Assembly: GCF_020382885.2 (NCBI RefSeq)
Contig: NC_058498.1
Coordinates: forward strand, 21,481,001-21,545,000
DNA length: 64,000 nucleotides
Reading direction: 5' to 3'
DNA from: Scatophagus argus
Lineage: Eukaryota; Chordata; Actinopteri; Scatophagidae
Shown here: in pieces, positions 1 to 14,515 of the stretch
How the letters are laid out: each line of letters opens with the position of its first letter
Numbering within the stretch: the first letter of the stretch is position 1
Translations under genes and position numbers: made by a program
Notes under the pieces: generated by a model
Database searches by the model: none
The model's input: only the letters and a program-made list of their open reading frames with translations
Told to the model about the DNA's origin: nothing

Positions 1-7
1 GTTCAGT

Positions 8-155
8 CACTTTCTTGGAAAGAGTCCGCTGAGAAGATTAGTACCACTTCCATATCTGTATGCTAAACACTAAGGTAGGCAGCAGATGCCAATTGGCTTA
101 GCCGAGCATAAAGACTAAAGAAAGGGGGGAAATGCTAGCTTGACTCTGCCCACAG
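8..155 (+). repeat. dispersed teleost repeat, 'TTAGCTTAGC' family, copy 1
   Basis: Degenerate copy of a common fish dispersed repeat, recognisable by the phrases cttggcttagc-like, cataaagact and gggggaaatgctagcttg. It lies in an amotl2 intron. Related copies occur at about 6361-6480, 7185-7320 and 63840-63960. Class unknown to me, probably a non-autonomous DNA element. Confidence 0.5.
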
Positions 156-365
156 ACAAAAAAAAAATCTACAAGCACCACAAAGTGTTTCTGTATGGAT
201 TCAACAAACAAGATTTGACATGGAAATTGGTGACCTTTAGAGGTGCTGGTCAAAACAAGGCTGGTTGTCCCCCCCGTGTCCAGTCTTCAGGCTAGGCAAA
301 GCTAAACAACACCTCTTTGGCTACATATTTAATGAACAGACCTGAAAGTGGTACCAACCTTCTCA

Positions 366-4036
<3,671 letters not shown>

Positions 4037-4260
4037 CTGTAAGGAAAAAAATTGATCAGATTGAACATATGTGTTACAGTTAATCTGTGTGAGCCCAGTC
4101 TATTTTCAGGATTCTTGAACTCTGGCTAATACTGATAACTCTTCTCACTTCATTTACAAACTTAGAAATATTGCACAATGCCTTCTGCCCCTGAGCTGCT
4201 GCCACAGTGATGTCAGTGCAGATCCAATTTTATGACCCACACACTTGACCATAACTTTCC

Positions 4261-4280
4261 CAGACAGACAGACAGACAGA
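4261..4280. repeat. (CAGA)n microsatellite
   Basis: Five CAGA units in the amotl2 5' UTR intron. Confidence 0.9.
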
Positions 4281-4772
4281 CGTGTAATTCTCTGCAATAC
4301 TGTAATAGTCTATAAACATCACAGACTTCCCACACATTCACACAGCAAATAGACCAGTGTCTACAATGATGTACAGCCCAAAATATGATCCTACAGGAAG
4401 CATGCAGAAACCCAATACGCTTAATTTAAAAACGACTTTTCTCTAAAAGCTCCCAGTGGGAAATAATGCTATAAAATGCGACAGAGCGTTGATTTAGGTT
4501 AATTTCAAATAGTGGATATATGTGAACATCGGGAAGCGGTCCGTTGATGCTCTTCATTAAATACAACACAGAAACAAACTCGTTCCATCGATACCTCAGT
4601 TCAACACCAAAACGCATGAAAAGTCCCACAGGCTGATGAAGCACACATTAACACTGCGCGGCGCGGATAATCCGTGCCAATGGGACCAATGGGAGCTATC
4701 AGGCATCCGAACGCAATCCGATAAAGAGAGAGATGAACTGGAGGAAATACAATATATAAAAAAAAAACTTAC

Positions 4773-5000
4773 CAAATTACCGTCTCATCACACACGAAAC
4801 CGTTAACGCCGGCGTAATCTCAATAGTATTCAATTCAGCACAAGTTTCTCGACTTCCTCGCCCCTGGTTTCCTCCATGAACGTGTGTGCGCGCCGACGGG
4901 TGGAAGCAGACTGAGCAGACCGAAGCTGCGAGCTTCACGAATAAATAACTGAGGGCCGATTGTTCGCTGCGGCTGGAATGACTGGAATGTAAAGGCTCCA
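4773..5000 (-). other. amotl2: amotl2 non-coding exon 1 and core promoter (approximate)
   Basis: A consensus donor, GGTAAGTTT on the minus strand, ends an exon at 4773. The sequence above it is richer in CpG than its surroundings and contains no sustained reading frame with homology. I read this as the untranslated first exon plus proximal promoter; the upper boundary is a guess. Two inverted CCAAT boxes (CCAATGGGACCAATGGG at about 4677-4693) lie just inside the intron. Confidence 0.5.
4975..4989 (-). promoter_or_regulatory. tandem TEAD-binding motif (direct repeat, 3-bp spacer)
   Basis: The plus strand reads GGAATG-ACT-GGAATG, so the amotl2 strand reads CATTCC-AGT-CATTCC. GGAATG/CATTCC is the TEAD (MCAT) core, and two copies in the same orientation with a 3-bp spacer form the double-TEAD arrangement. 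AMOTL2 is an established YAP/TAZ-TEAD target in vertebrates, and this site is about 200 bp from the first-exon donor. Function is inferred. Confidence 0.55.
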
Positions 5001-5599
5001 AGTCCCCGTGGGATCAAAAGCAGAGCACGAGGGGGGGTGGGGGTGCGTGTGTGGGGGGGGTGGAGGGTGGATCCAGAGCAACAGCACCATCTCAGCTGGC
5101 CGCTTGTGTCATGTAAAAGACCTTGTTGTTGTTTTTGTTGTGTTGTTATAGTTTGAGCAATAAGAAAAGTCTCTTCTGCTCCTATAGTTTAATGACAAAA
5201 AGTGGTAAAATGATAGGGGCTGCAATAATGTTTTCATTATGCATTCATCTGTTAACTGTAAAATGTCACAAAACTGCATGTCAAATTGTCCTGAAAACCC
5301 AGGGGGATGTATTTAAACTGCTTGTTTCGTCTAACCACAGTTAAAACATCAAGTTATTTGGTAAATGTTGAAGGAACTGCAATTTCTCACTGATGAAAAG
5401 CTGAGAACAAATGGCTAAATGTCTTCAGCGAACACTTGCTTTTCAGAAATGCTGGACTTACCCAATAATCTACTGATAATCAGCCCTAAAAAAACGATGT
5501 GATATGAAACACAGTTTGTATTAATTAAGAGCTGAAATGTGTTGCATGGTGGGTTTTAGCTGGTTCACATGATATAAAACTCTTTAGTCGTGGTCAGAT

Positions 5600-5935
5600 A
5601 AGTTATTATAACAGAGAGGCAGCACTGTCATATAATTAAGACATGGATTAATAATTATTTTCTCCAACAGTCTTTTGTTTGCATGTGCCTGGTAAATATT
5701 TAAGCTGCGGCCCGTGCCAGTTAATTGCAGAGTGTGTGTCTGTGTGTGGACACGGAGGGAAAGGGGCGGGTGCGGGGCACGCTGCCTGCCAGCTGTCCGT
5801 GGACTGAAATCCCCTTCCCCTCCTTTAATAAGAGCGCTGAGAGATGCATTGTTCTCCCCCAAAAGCAGACATGATGGGGGCAGCCCTGCCATCTGCTGTT
5901 CTCCCCTCCACCACTAGCACCATCTATACGCTTCA
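5600..5935. promoter_or_regulatory. possible amotl2 upstream regulatory block
   Basis: About 0.7-1.1 kb upstream of amotl2 exon 1. It is a non-repetitive, unusually GC-rich stretch containing TTTGCATG, TAATTG and GGGGCGGG elements, unlike the AT-rich flanks, and has no coding sense. Suggested only by its composition and motif density. Confidence 0.25.
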
Positions 5936-5937
5936 TT

Positions 5938-5963
5938 CACACACACACACACACACACACACA
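5938..5963. repeat. (CA)n microsatellite
   Basis: Thirteen uninterrupted CA units. Confidence 0.95.
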
Positions 5964-6360
5964 TATAGATGGAGACCCTGGGATCAGCTGGCAGTGGGGG
6001 TTGGGATGTAGTACTGGATAGCATTGTGCAGCCTTTTTTGCATGAAAAGGATCATCCCAATGTGGTGGTGTCGGCTGTGGGGTCTAAACAAGTCTCCTCT
6101 TGTTAATCAGCAGACAAACTGCAGGTTATGCCTAACACTCACAGTCAAACATCCACCTGCTGATTTGCATGGCAGTTGAGGTCCAACGGTTGCTGAAGAA
6201 TGCTGATAACTTAAACAACTGATAAGAATCAGCAGGCTTTGACATTTCTGGATTCATCTCTGTCAACACAATAAGCAGTGCGTTCATAATACCTTACAAT
6301 GTGTCGTTGCTCTGTACGTACCACGTTGCAAGGATTTTAATGTAGAGCAGCAGGTCGCTA

Positions 6361-6480
6361 AAGGATTAGTTTGGCATTTTGGAAAATAAGCTCATTTGTT
6401 TTCTTGGTGAGATTCAATGAAAACTCAATATCCTCTCATATCTGTCTGTATGGCCTAAGGTAAAAGGAGCTAAGTGTAGA
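6361..6480 (-). repeat. dispersed teleost repeat, 'TTAGCTTAGC' family, copy 2
   Basis: Contains the family end phrase aggattagtttggcattttggaaaataagc and then the tcatatctgtctgta phrase shared with copy 1. Diverged. Confidence 0.5.
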
Positions 6481-7184
6481 AATTCTAGAACATATGTTTT
6501 TCAATAGTCACATCTTACATTCACACACTTAGTCCGGCAGTCACAAAGCATATCAGTCCCTTCTTAGTAGTAGTAGAAGTCAGATCTCGTCTAAGTGGTC
6601 CACATCAGCAATAACATCATCATCGCTGTCAAAATGGCGACCACTGAGCTCCTTCATCACGGGGATGCGGCAGCAGTCTGAGGGTGCTACCCTCCTTCAC
6701 TGTTACCACCTCATGTTGTTCATTTCCTCAGACAGTGACTTGCAATTTTCAATTACCTGAATGAGAAACACCGCAAAAGTTATTAACTTCAAACTTTCTG
6801 CATAGTCATTCAAAGAGCAAGCACAAGTACAAAACGAGAGCTGTATAACTCATCTCCTTCTATGTTAGGCCACAGACTTATCAATCTGTGGCTTAAACAG
6901 GTCTGTTCAAAGGTGAAAGAAACATTTACTTATCAGGATTTCAAGCTCATCAATTACACAAAGTACCATCTTGTTTGCTTAATCTGTACTAAAACACAAC
7001 TAAACCACAAATGGTGACTTTGGAGGCTATAATCTTCTTTGGCCAGGGCCACCAAGGAATAATTTAGCATATAAACTCCTGTGAAACCACACCTTAAAAT
7101 TTTCACTCTTTGATTTTTTGTAAAGATTGACCAAAGGAGAAATAATGTGTTAATAACTTCAAGTTCTGGACAGAGCCAGGCTAT

Positions 7185-7320
7185 AAGGCTATAGCTGTTT
7201 CCCTCTTGCTTCAAGTCTTTGCTAAGAGAGTCTAAATCTTTGCTTTCAGTTTATAATCTATTCTATGCTAATCAAAGCTAACCAGCTACTCCCTGTAGCT
7301 TCATATGTAGCCTGCGATTT
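7185..7320 (+). repeat. dispersed teleost repeat, 'TTAGCTTAGC' family, copy 3
   Basis: Contains agctgtttccctc, gctaatcaaagctaacc and tgtagcttcatatgtag, the diagnostic phrases of the family. Together with copy 2 it may be the two ends of one interrupted insertion. Confidence 0.5.
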
Positions 7321-10300
7321 TCACAGTGGAAAACTGTCAAAACACAGGGTCTGTCTATTGCGGTCAACATGATTTTGATTCCTTTTGATTCTTTTTGCAC
7401 ACAGACACCAAAGCTAACACACACGATGAGTCAGTGCTAAACATGCTGGTACATGTCACATCTGACTGACTCCTGTCAATGTCAGCCACACCAAACTTGA
7501 AGTCAAACTACGTGAACGCTTTCCCTGGAAAATTAATCCTCATCACATTTAGTGAGAACTAGCATTACTCAAGCGTATTTCACCCAAACACATTACGCAA
7601 ATATTAAAATCAGTTCCTGTTGTTCTGTTAACACATCATTTCCAACCACAGGTTAATTACTGGAGAGAGTTAATCAGACCGGAGCATAACATGGCACAAA
7701 GAGAGTACCTTGTCAACTGTTTATTCGGCTAAATTACCTTTTAAAGTATGTCCAGTACCTAACAGCAGTATTTAAGCTAATCAGCTGCTTATTTTATTAT
7801 ATATTATATATATATTTTGCAAACATACATGAAATAGGAACGTTTTCATTTAAGTTTTAGAAAGAATGCGAATCAGCATAATTCCCAAAATTGTCAGAAA
7901 TATATTCTTTGAATCACAGCAGTCCCCGATCGTAGAAGTGAGCCTCCTAATGTTGCCTGCTCCTAATTTAAAGCAGCGCAAAAAGAAAATGGTCAGCATT
8001 AGCAGCTTGTGCTTATCTCTCTGTTGAGAGTCGTTCTGCACAGGTGACAGATTCTCAGGGGAGGCAGGTATGATCAGCAGTTTGTTTCTGAACAGCTGGT
8101 TGGTAAAGTACATGCTTTCCTAAGTGAAGCAAGTCAAACACTGAACTGAAGACTCAAAACAGCACATTTTACACCATGTTTGTCACTGTGTTAGCACATA
8201 TGTTAGCAACTTTCAGCTTTCTTACATCAAAGTTGGAAAGCAACAGGAGTGATATTTAGGATCAGCCATTTGAACCTGTTAATGGCGAGGTTTAGGCTGA
8301 CTGGGCTAACACAATACAGACTGTGATCTGGGAGCAGCAGGCTTGTTATGTGAGGTGGGACAAGCTAGGCGCTTCAGCAGCTCCTTTTGTTTTCCTGCAA
8401 AGGAGGAAATGGCCACATTCCTCACATTACCATGTGCATGGGGTCTGACCGAGCCTCCACTCTGCTGTTTCACTGGGGACGACAGGAGGGCTTATGGTGA
8501 TAAAGTGAGATAAGTATGCAGAGGAAGAACACATGTGATTTTCTTCGCCGAAGTTATTATGATTGTCAGCAGTTTTTGAAGGTCATAGAATTTCATTTGA
8601 GAAGAATTAAACATGCGAATACATCGATCAAAGTGACATCCTAATGTTGTGAAGCATTTCTATGTAGGATTAATGTCTGTTTCCTGAAAGCAGAAGACAT
8701 GCCACAGACTGCAACTTGTCAGCAAACATCAGCAACCATATTTGAGCACTGTGAAACAACTGTAGGTGAACAACATTTACGCAAGTCTGACTTGTTTCAG
8801 GTCACCCCAGAAAGGGTCCTTCGCACCTGGTGACACGAGAAATTCCTCACTTAACCATAAAAGTAAACAAGTCACGATGAACCAGTGAGGAACTCTAAAC
8901 AGGACTACATCTGAGGGTGATGCTGTTTACAGATAAGACAAGGACACATATTTTCTTGACTGCCCTGTGAGCTCGTGGCGTCAGTGGTTCTACTCAATTC
9001 TCAATTCCCTCAGTTCACCTAAATATAACTGGATTTGATTCACTGAAGTCAGTCGGATTTGTCACGGTACAGAACAACAACGTAGTGACAACCTGGAATT
9101 CAAGCATTGCAGTATTTTCAACAGATCTGTGAACAGATGAAAGCAAACGGCATTTAGGATGCTGGTTGACAAGAAAAAGAGTTAAAAGTGACGCCGTCTG
9201 CTTTAGATCTCTGTAAGCCTGTATTGTTCGATATGATTTGGTTTTCCAAGCTTAAAGAGGTGAATGTGAGTGCGGAGAAGACGTACAGCAACTGAGTACA
9301 GGATTCAAGCCCTGTAGTCAAGGTTTAACATTTGAATCCCCCCCATTTAGAACAGCCGGCAGTGTATAATGAATTAATGAATGTTTTATAGCACACTACA
9401 GCACATTATAAACTATGAGCAGATATAAGGATTTGTCAAGTGTTTCTTAATGGATGAATTATAGGCCTAATGCTTATGAACTGGTATCCAGGCGTGTAAC
9501 TTTAAATCAGAAAAGTTTGAACACCATAATAACTAGCATTACTTGTCACTTTTGTTACTCAGCTCATGCGCGTCAGAGTCCCATAAACAACTCCAGAGCC
9601 TCCACACACAAACATCACATCTTCTCTATTCAGCGTGCCTTGAAACAGAAACAAAGACATTGTCTACACAATGTCAGCCTGCACTTAGGAGATGTTTTCT
9701 GACCACCAACAGCTAACATTAACTTATCCCAGGTTACCGACTCAGCGGAGGCTAACTGCTTTCCCACACCTGCCTCTGCACCTGTAGCACTCTGAGCGCA
9801 CAGATAAGAACATCAACCCCTGGCAAACAGCTGCTACTGCCTTTAGTAGCTGGAATGTAATCACCAAATTTCAGATTTTAATCTGTCACACCATTTGTTA
9901 ATGAAAAAAGTAATCACTTTTCATCATCTCATTGCTGTTCAACACTGATTATACACAGTTTTAAAAATGAGATCATCCATAATGTCACTGGGTAATAATC
10001 TGAGTCCCATGCCCTTATATTTGCTTACATTACACTGTGTCACAAAGCTTTTCTTCAGTACTCATATCCTGCTCATAACTGCAACACAGTGCATGATAAA
10101 ATAAAGCGTACTGCTCTGAATAATGAGTCCAGCATTGACATGTAGGGTGTTGACCAGGAGGCGGTTGGCCGTTTGCTTTAGCCAGGGGTCAGACACTAAA
10201 TGCTGAGGTGATCATCAATTCTGTAGCTACAACAACATCCTGCTCCTTCATTTGCCTAAACAGACTTGTTTTAGAATGCGCTCCTGATGGCCACACCGAC

Positions 10301-13300
10301 AAACATGCAACCATATATCACAGGGCTCTGGATCACTTCCAGGTTATCTGTTCAAAAGACACTAAAACCAGACAATTTACGAACAAATTCAGTAAGTGAC
10401 TCTAGCTTTGACGTGGCTTCATCTCACACTGACACATCTTAGTATTAAGTTGTGTATAAACAGAGCAATTTGTAAAAAATGAGTGGCAGGGCGTCTGTTG
10501 TAATCTCTTATAATTAACCATACCTGATAACAAGGTGTACAAAGACGTTTCAGGCTGCCAACTCCTTGTTTGTGTGAGTTCTTGTAAGATTTTACTGTAG
10601 TCAAAGTGTTTTGACAGCCACCTTCAAAGCAAAATGAAACACACACACACACTAAAGCTTAGGCTGGATGTGCTGTACTGATACTGTGGGATTTGAGGAT
10701 ATTTTTAAAGTTATAATGGAGACTGTTGTAATAATACACTACAAACCAAAACAAGATATACAGGCCTTCTAAGACCAAAAATGTTTCTGTGATAAGACCC
10801 GTTGCTGCTGTGTAAACACTTGGAATAGCTGATGCCCAAACATTCCTCTCCATCACTGTTGCAGCAAGCGCTGGAAGGTGTCAAGCTCGATATAGCTGTT
10901 TCAGGAAAACAAGCAACTTGTGTTTGGCTCACAACACTGATCTTGTGTCAATAGATAACATGAGCATTCTTTTAAAGGCTAGAGTGGTCTGTTTGAATGC
11001 TGCCTAATGTTTACAGGAAAATAACTTATCTGAAAGAGGTTTTGAGCAACGAGAAGAGGCACACACAAAGTTAAAATCGATGAGACATTTTATCAAACAC
11101 ATGAGGAACACAACTTTTGCTGATGAAGAATAACTTTCACAGTAAAAGCAGTGAGTACATTTGGAGAAGTTTTGATTTAATTTCTAAACCAAAAGATGGA
11201 GTTCAATGGACTATCACAGAGCCTCAGGCCAGGGGGCAGATGTTTAGTGGAAACAAAGCACAGCGCAGACTATCTCCTGCCCTCCAGCTTCGGGGCAGAT
11301 GCATCTGTCAGTCCTCCACCATATGGACCTCAGTGACAAGAATGCAGTGTATGCAAAACAGAGAGCAGACCAGGCGTACAGTCAACACATCAAAAATACA
11401 AAGAGAGAAACTTCAAATATGTAGCTGCATTCTGTAGAAAATAAATCTCCCACCTGTTTTAACACACTGAGAGGACCTATTCAAGTGTAATCCTCCCCTT
11501 TCCCCTAAAGCCATTATGTTGAAAGCAGGTGGAAGAGCCATTTAACGTCACATCAGCTGCAGTTCACTTACAGCAGCGAACAAATGTTCAGACTATTTAA
11601 CGGGCCAGACGCTGTTGCTCATCTCAACAACTCTCACATTTTGATCCACACCATCATTTGTGGATCCAGAATGACAGTCTCAACAAGTCTGAACAATGGA
11701 CCTCAGGTTACACACACACACTTGTAAGTGCTTGCCTGCCCCCTCCCCATCCATACAGGCCTGGCGCAGTCTCAGTGGAAGCAGATGGCCGAGCAAAGCC
11801 TTCACTTCCAAGCCAGATAAAGATGTCTCCTAGGGCCATGCTGAGTGCAGAGCCCCCAGTCTGCTCATCAGCCACTGAGCGGAGATGGATGCCTCTGCTG
11901 CTTGAAGCCTAGCAGAGCAGGTGGTGGACCTCTGCTACAGAGGCTAAATATCTCTTTGACACTGGAAGGCAAGGCTAAACACTTGGAGGGGGGTGAGGTG
12001 GGTAGCAACAATAAGGACAAAGAACAACCAAAATAGAAGATGTATTCAGTTTATAAGCATAAGGTCATTCGTAAATCTGAATGTAAAATTGATATGATAA
12101 CGTTTAAAGGCTCAATCAGTATTGTTTGGACAAATAAATTTACTTATACTGAATAACAGTGGTCTGTAAATTAAGCATTTTGTGTATTTCCAATCGTGAA
12201 GGAAAACAGAAGCCTCTTTTAAACTTCTGCCAGTACCAGAAAACATGAAAAACATATAATTTAGTTGTCGTGTATAGGATGATATTTGTGTCAAAACTGC
12301 GAGCAGCAAGAGGCATTAAGTCACTGTTCAATAAATGTTTTGTATGATTCTTCTTTTACACACACACACACACACAATAAAAAGTTCTCTGATGCAATTT
12401 TACAGCACAGAATAGCTTGAATTACTGTGTCACACTAGCAACAAAAAGTCTCTTCCAGGTAGACGACTGTCAGCTGATTTGCATTGCCGAGACGTGAACT
12501 GAATGAAGACGGCGCAATGCTTACTTTATGTACTGTATTGCTTTACGAGCATCTTTGATAAACCAAACCTACCCAACAGTAACATCTCACCGCCAGTCAG
12601 ACGTCAGACGACATTACTACTGTTTGTTTGAGCTAAACCGAAGCGGTCACTTTCTTTACTCTGTGGTCCAACAGTCTCCAAAGTGAAAGTGTTGTTGTTA
12701 CACGATAGCACCAAACATTCATTTTAGATCACTGAGATGCACTTGAAATAACATCACAAAAAAGAAAATGAAATTGTATGTAAATGCATGTTTTCAGCCC
12801 ATAAGTTAGAAGAAACACTGGTCCCAAACACCTTTGTTTGATCAATATTACTTTTTTTTTTTTGCAGAATTATAAATTCTGCAAAAAATGTAATTCTCAT
12901 ATTTGCAAAAAATGTCTTTCTGTGCTTGAGAGACGGAAGTGATGTTCCATATGGCGTTAATCCGTGTATTAGCATACTGATCAGTTGATATTTGTACAGG
13001 GACCTGTTTGTTTGCATTTGGACAACAGATTGTCTTTAACAGTGGAGTGGACTAACACAACACTTCAACTGACAGCTTCAAAGCTGACGAGGCCATTCCA
13101 AACAGTGGTCTATCTCCAGAATATCTGACTATTTAATTTGACCTTGGACACATTTATTGCTGAATCTGAGTGTAGTAGCAGAGGCTAGTTTCTGAAAGCA
13201 GTGCCTGACACAGTTTCCTCTGTCTGCCCCCACCTCTGTCCCAAATGTCTGACTTTGTGTTTCTGGCAATTTGCTCCCATTGTGCAGCACTTCCTGATAG

Positions 13301-13990
13301 GAGGCACTCTGGAAGACTGGGCTCAGTCAACTGCAAAGGAATGTGACATTCCTTTCTAAAATTACGGATGTTTCTTTGGATTTCTGGAGCCGATCGCTGC
13401 CATTTTCACTGTGGTGTCTGGAGAAAGTGTTTCCGGACAGGCACGCAAGTGAACACAGAGTGTACATTCAAAACTTCATTCATGATTGACTGCAACAGAA
13501 TGCTGGACACCAATAAAGTGTTTATTTTTCACTGGTAACAGAGCAGTGTGTATTGTTGTGGTTCTTTCACCCTCATTTAACAACATTAAATTATATGGGG
13601 GGAAAACTGAATAAATAAATGAATTAATACATTTTTGAAGGCCTTTAAAAAATTTAATCTGAAATAATTTGGATTTTATATTATTTACACATCTAATGCA
13701 ATGTTAAGTCAGTGACCCAGGAGCAGAGTGTTGCAATCATCAGTCTTCCTAGATGACTGAAAATAAAGGTTCCCAACCATTTTGGTTTGTGACTCCTTAA
13801 AACTAAAAAACATCTACCTATGACCTAAACCTACACATGTCTTTTCCTAAAATATTACAATTAATCTGTGAAATAAAAACAACAGAACAACCAGAATTAT
13901 ATTCAAAATAACAAATACACATTCATATCACAACTGTATATTTAAACTGATCTACATGCCCCCGTTGATTACTTTTTCTGTCCTGTCTCG
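7321..13990. other. intergenic, no gene recognised
   Basis: AT-rich sequence between amotl2 and cep63. The open frames here are short (at most 106 codons), have no family resemblance and no splice-consistent extension. It holds a CA repeat at 12359-12378 and a degenerate 'ggttcccaaccattttgg' type dispersed repeat at about 13770-13870. I see no RNA gene. Confidence 0.7.
12359..12378. repeat. (CA)n microsatellite
   Basis: Ten CA units. Confidence 0.9.
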
Positions 13991-14038
13991 GTCACATACT
14001 GAATGGTGATATTGACCTCCCACCCCACCGGAAAAACG

Positions 14039-14053
14039 CCCCCCCCCCCCCCC
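14039..14053. repeat. poly(C) tract
   Basis: Fifteen consecutive C residues following a CCCCACC-rich stretch. Confidence 0.95.
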
Positions 14054-14124
14054 AAGAATGCACTACATGTAACCCCTTTCACATATAAGCCTTCATGAAA
14101 TTGACTTAAATAAAGCTACATCAG

Positions 14125-14345
14125 AGGCGGCACAATGGGGCGGTGGTTAGCACTGTCGCCTCACAGCAACAATGAATCCCAGGCTGGACCCTTCTGTGCG
14201 TCCGTGTGGGTTTTCTCCGGCTTCCTCCCACAATCCCAAAAACATGCACATTAGGTTAACTGGCTACTCTACATTGTCCCTAGGTGTGAGTGTGTGCGTG
14301 TGTGGTTGTCTGTCTTTGTGTGTCAGTCCTGCGACTGACTGGCGA
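14125..14345 (+). mobile_element. SINE-like dispersed element (teleost 'ggcggcac..gtggttagcactgtcgcctcacagcaa' family)
   Basis: The head (ggcggcac, then gtggttagcactgtcgcctcacag) and the body phrases ttttctccggcttcctcccac, aaacatgcacattaggttaa and gactggcgaccagtccagg are those of a repeat found throughout fish genomes. The head resembles a tRNA-like A-box region; the B box is decayed. Assignment to SINEs rather than to a DNA element is uncertain. Confidence 0.6.
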
Positions 14346-14515
14346 CCAGTCCAGGTATGTATCTCCTCGACCATTAAGATCCATGGTCAGGACTTGCTGG
14401 TTAACTCCCAGGTTTGAGACAAAGAGTGATCAGGCTTTTGCTATTAGAGCCCCCACTCTATGGAACTACCTGTCTGCTGTTCTCAGACTCACTGTATTTG
14501 TTTCTATTGTATAGC
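14346..14515 (+). mobile_element. LINE 3' fragment
   Basis: One frame reads QAFAIRAPTLWNYLS, like the 'RAFxxxAPxLWNxLP' segment found at the C-terminal end of many vertebrate non-LTR reverse transcriptase proteins. Only the last tens of codons remain. It directly follows the SINE-like element. Confidence 0.5.
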
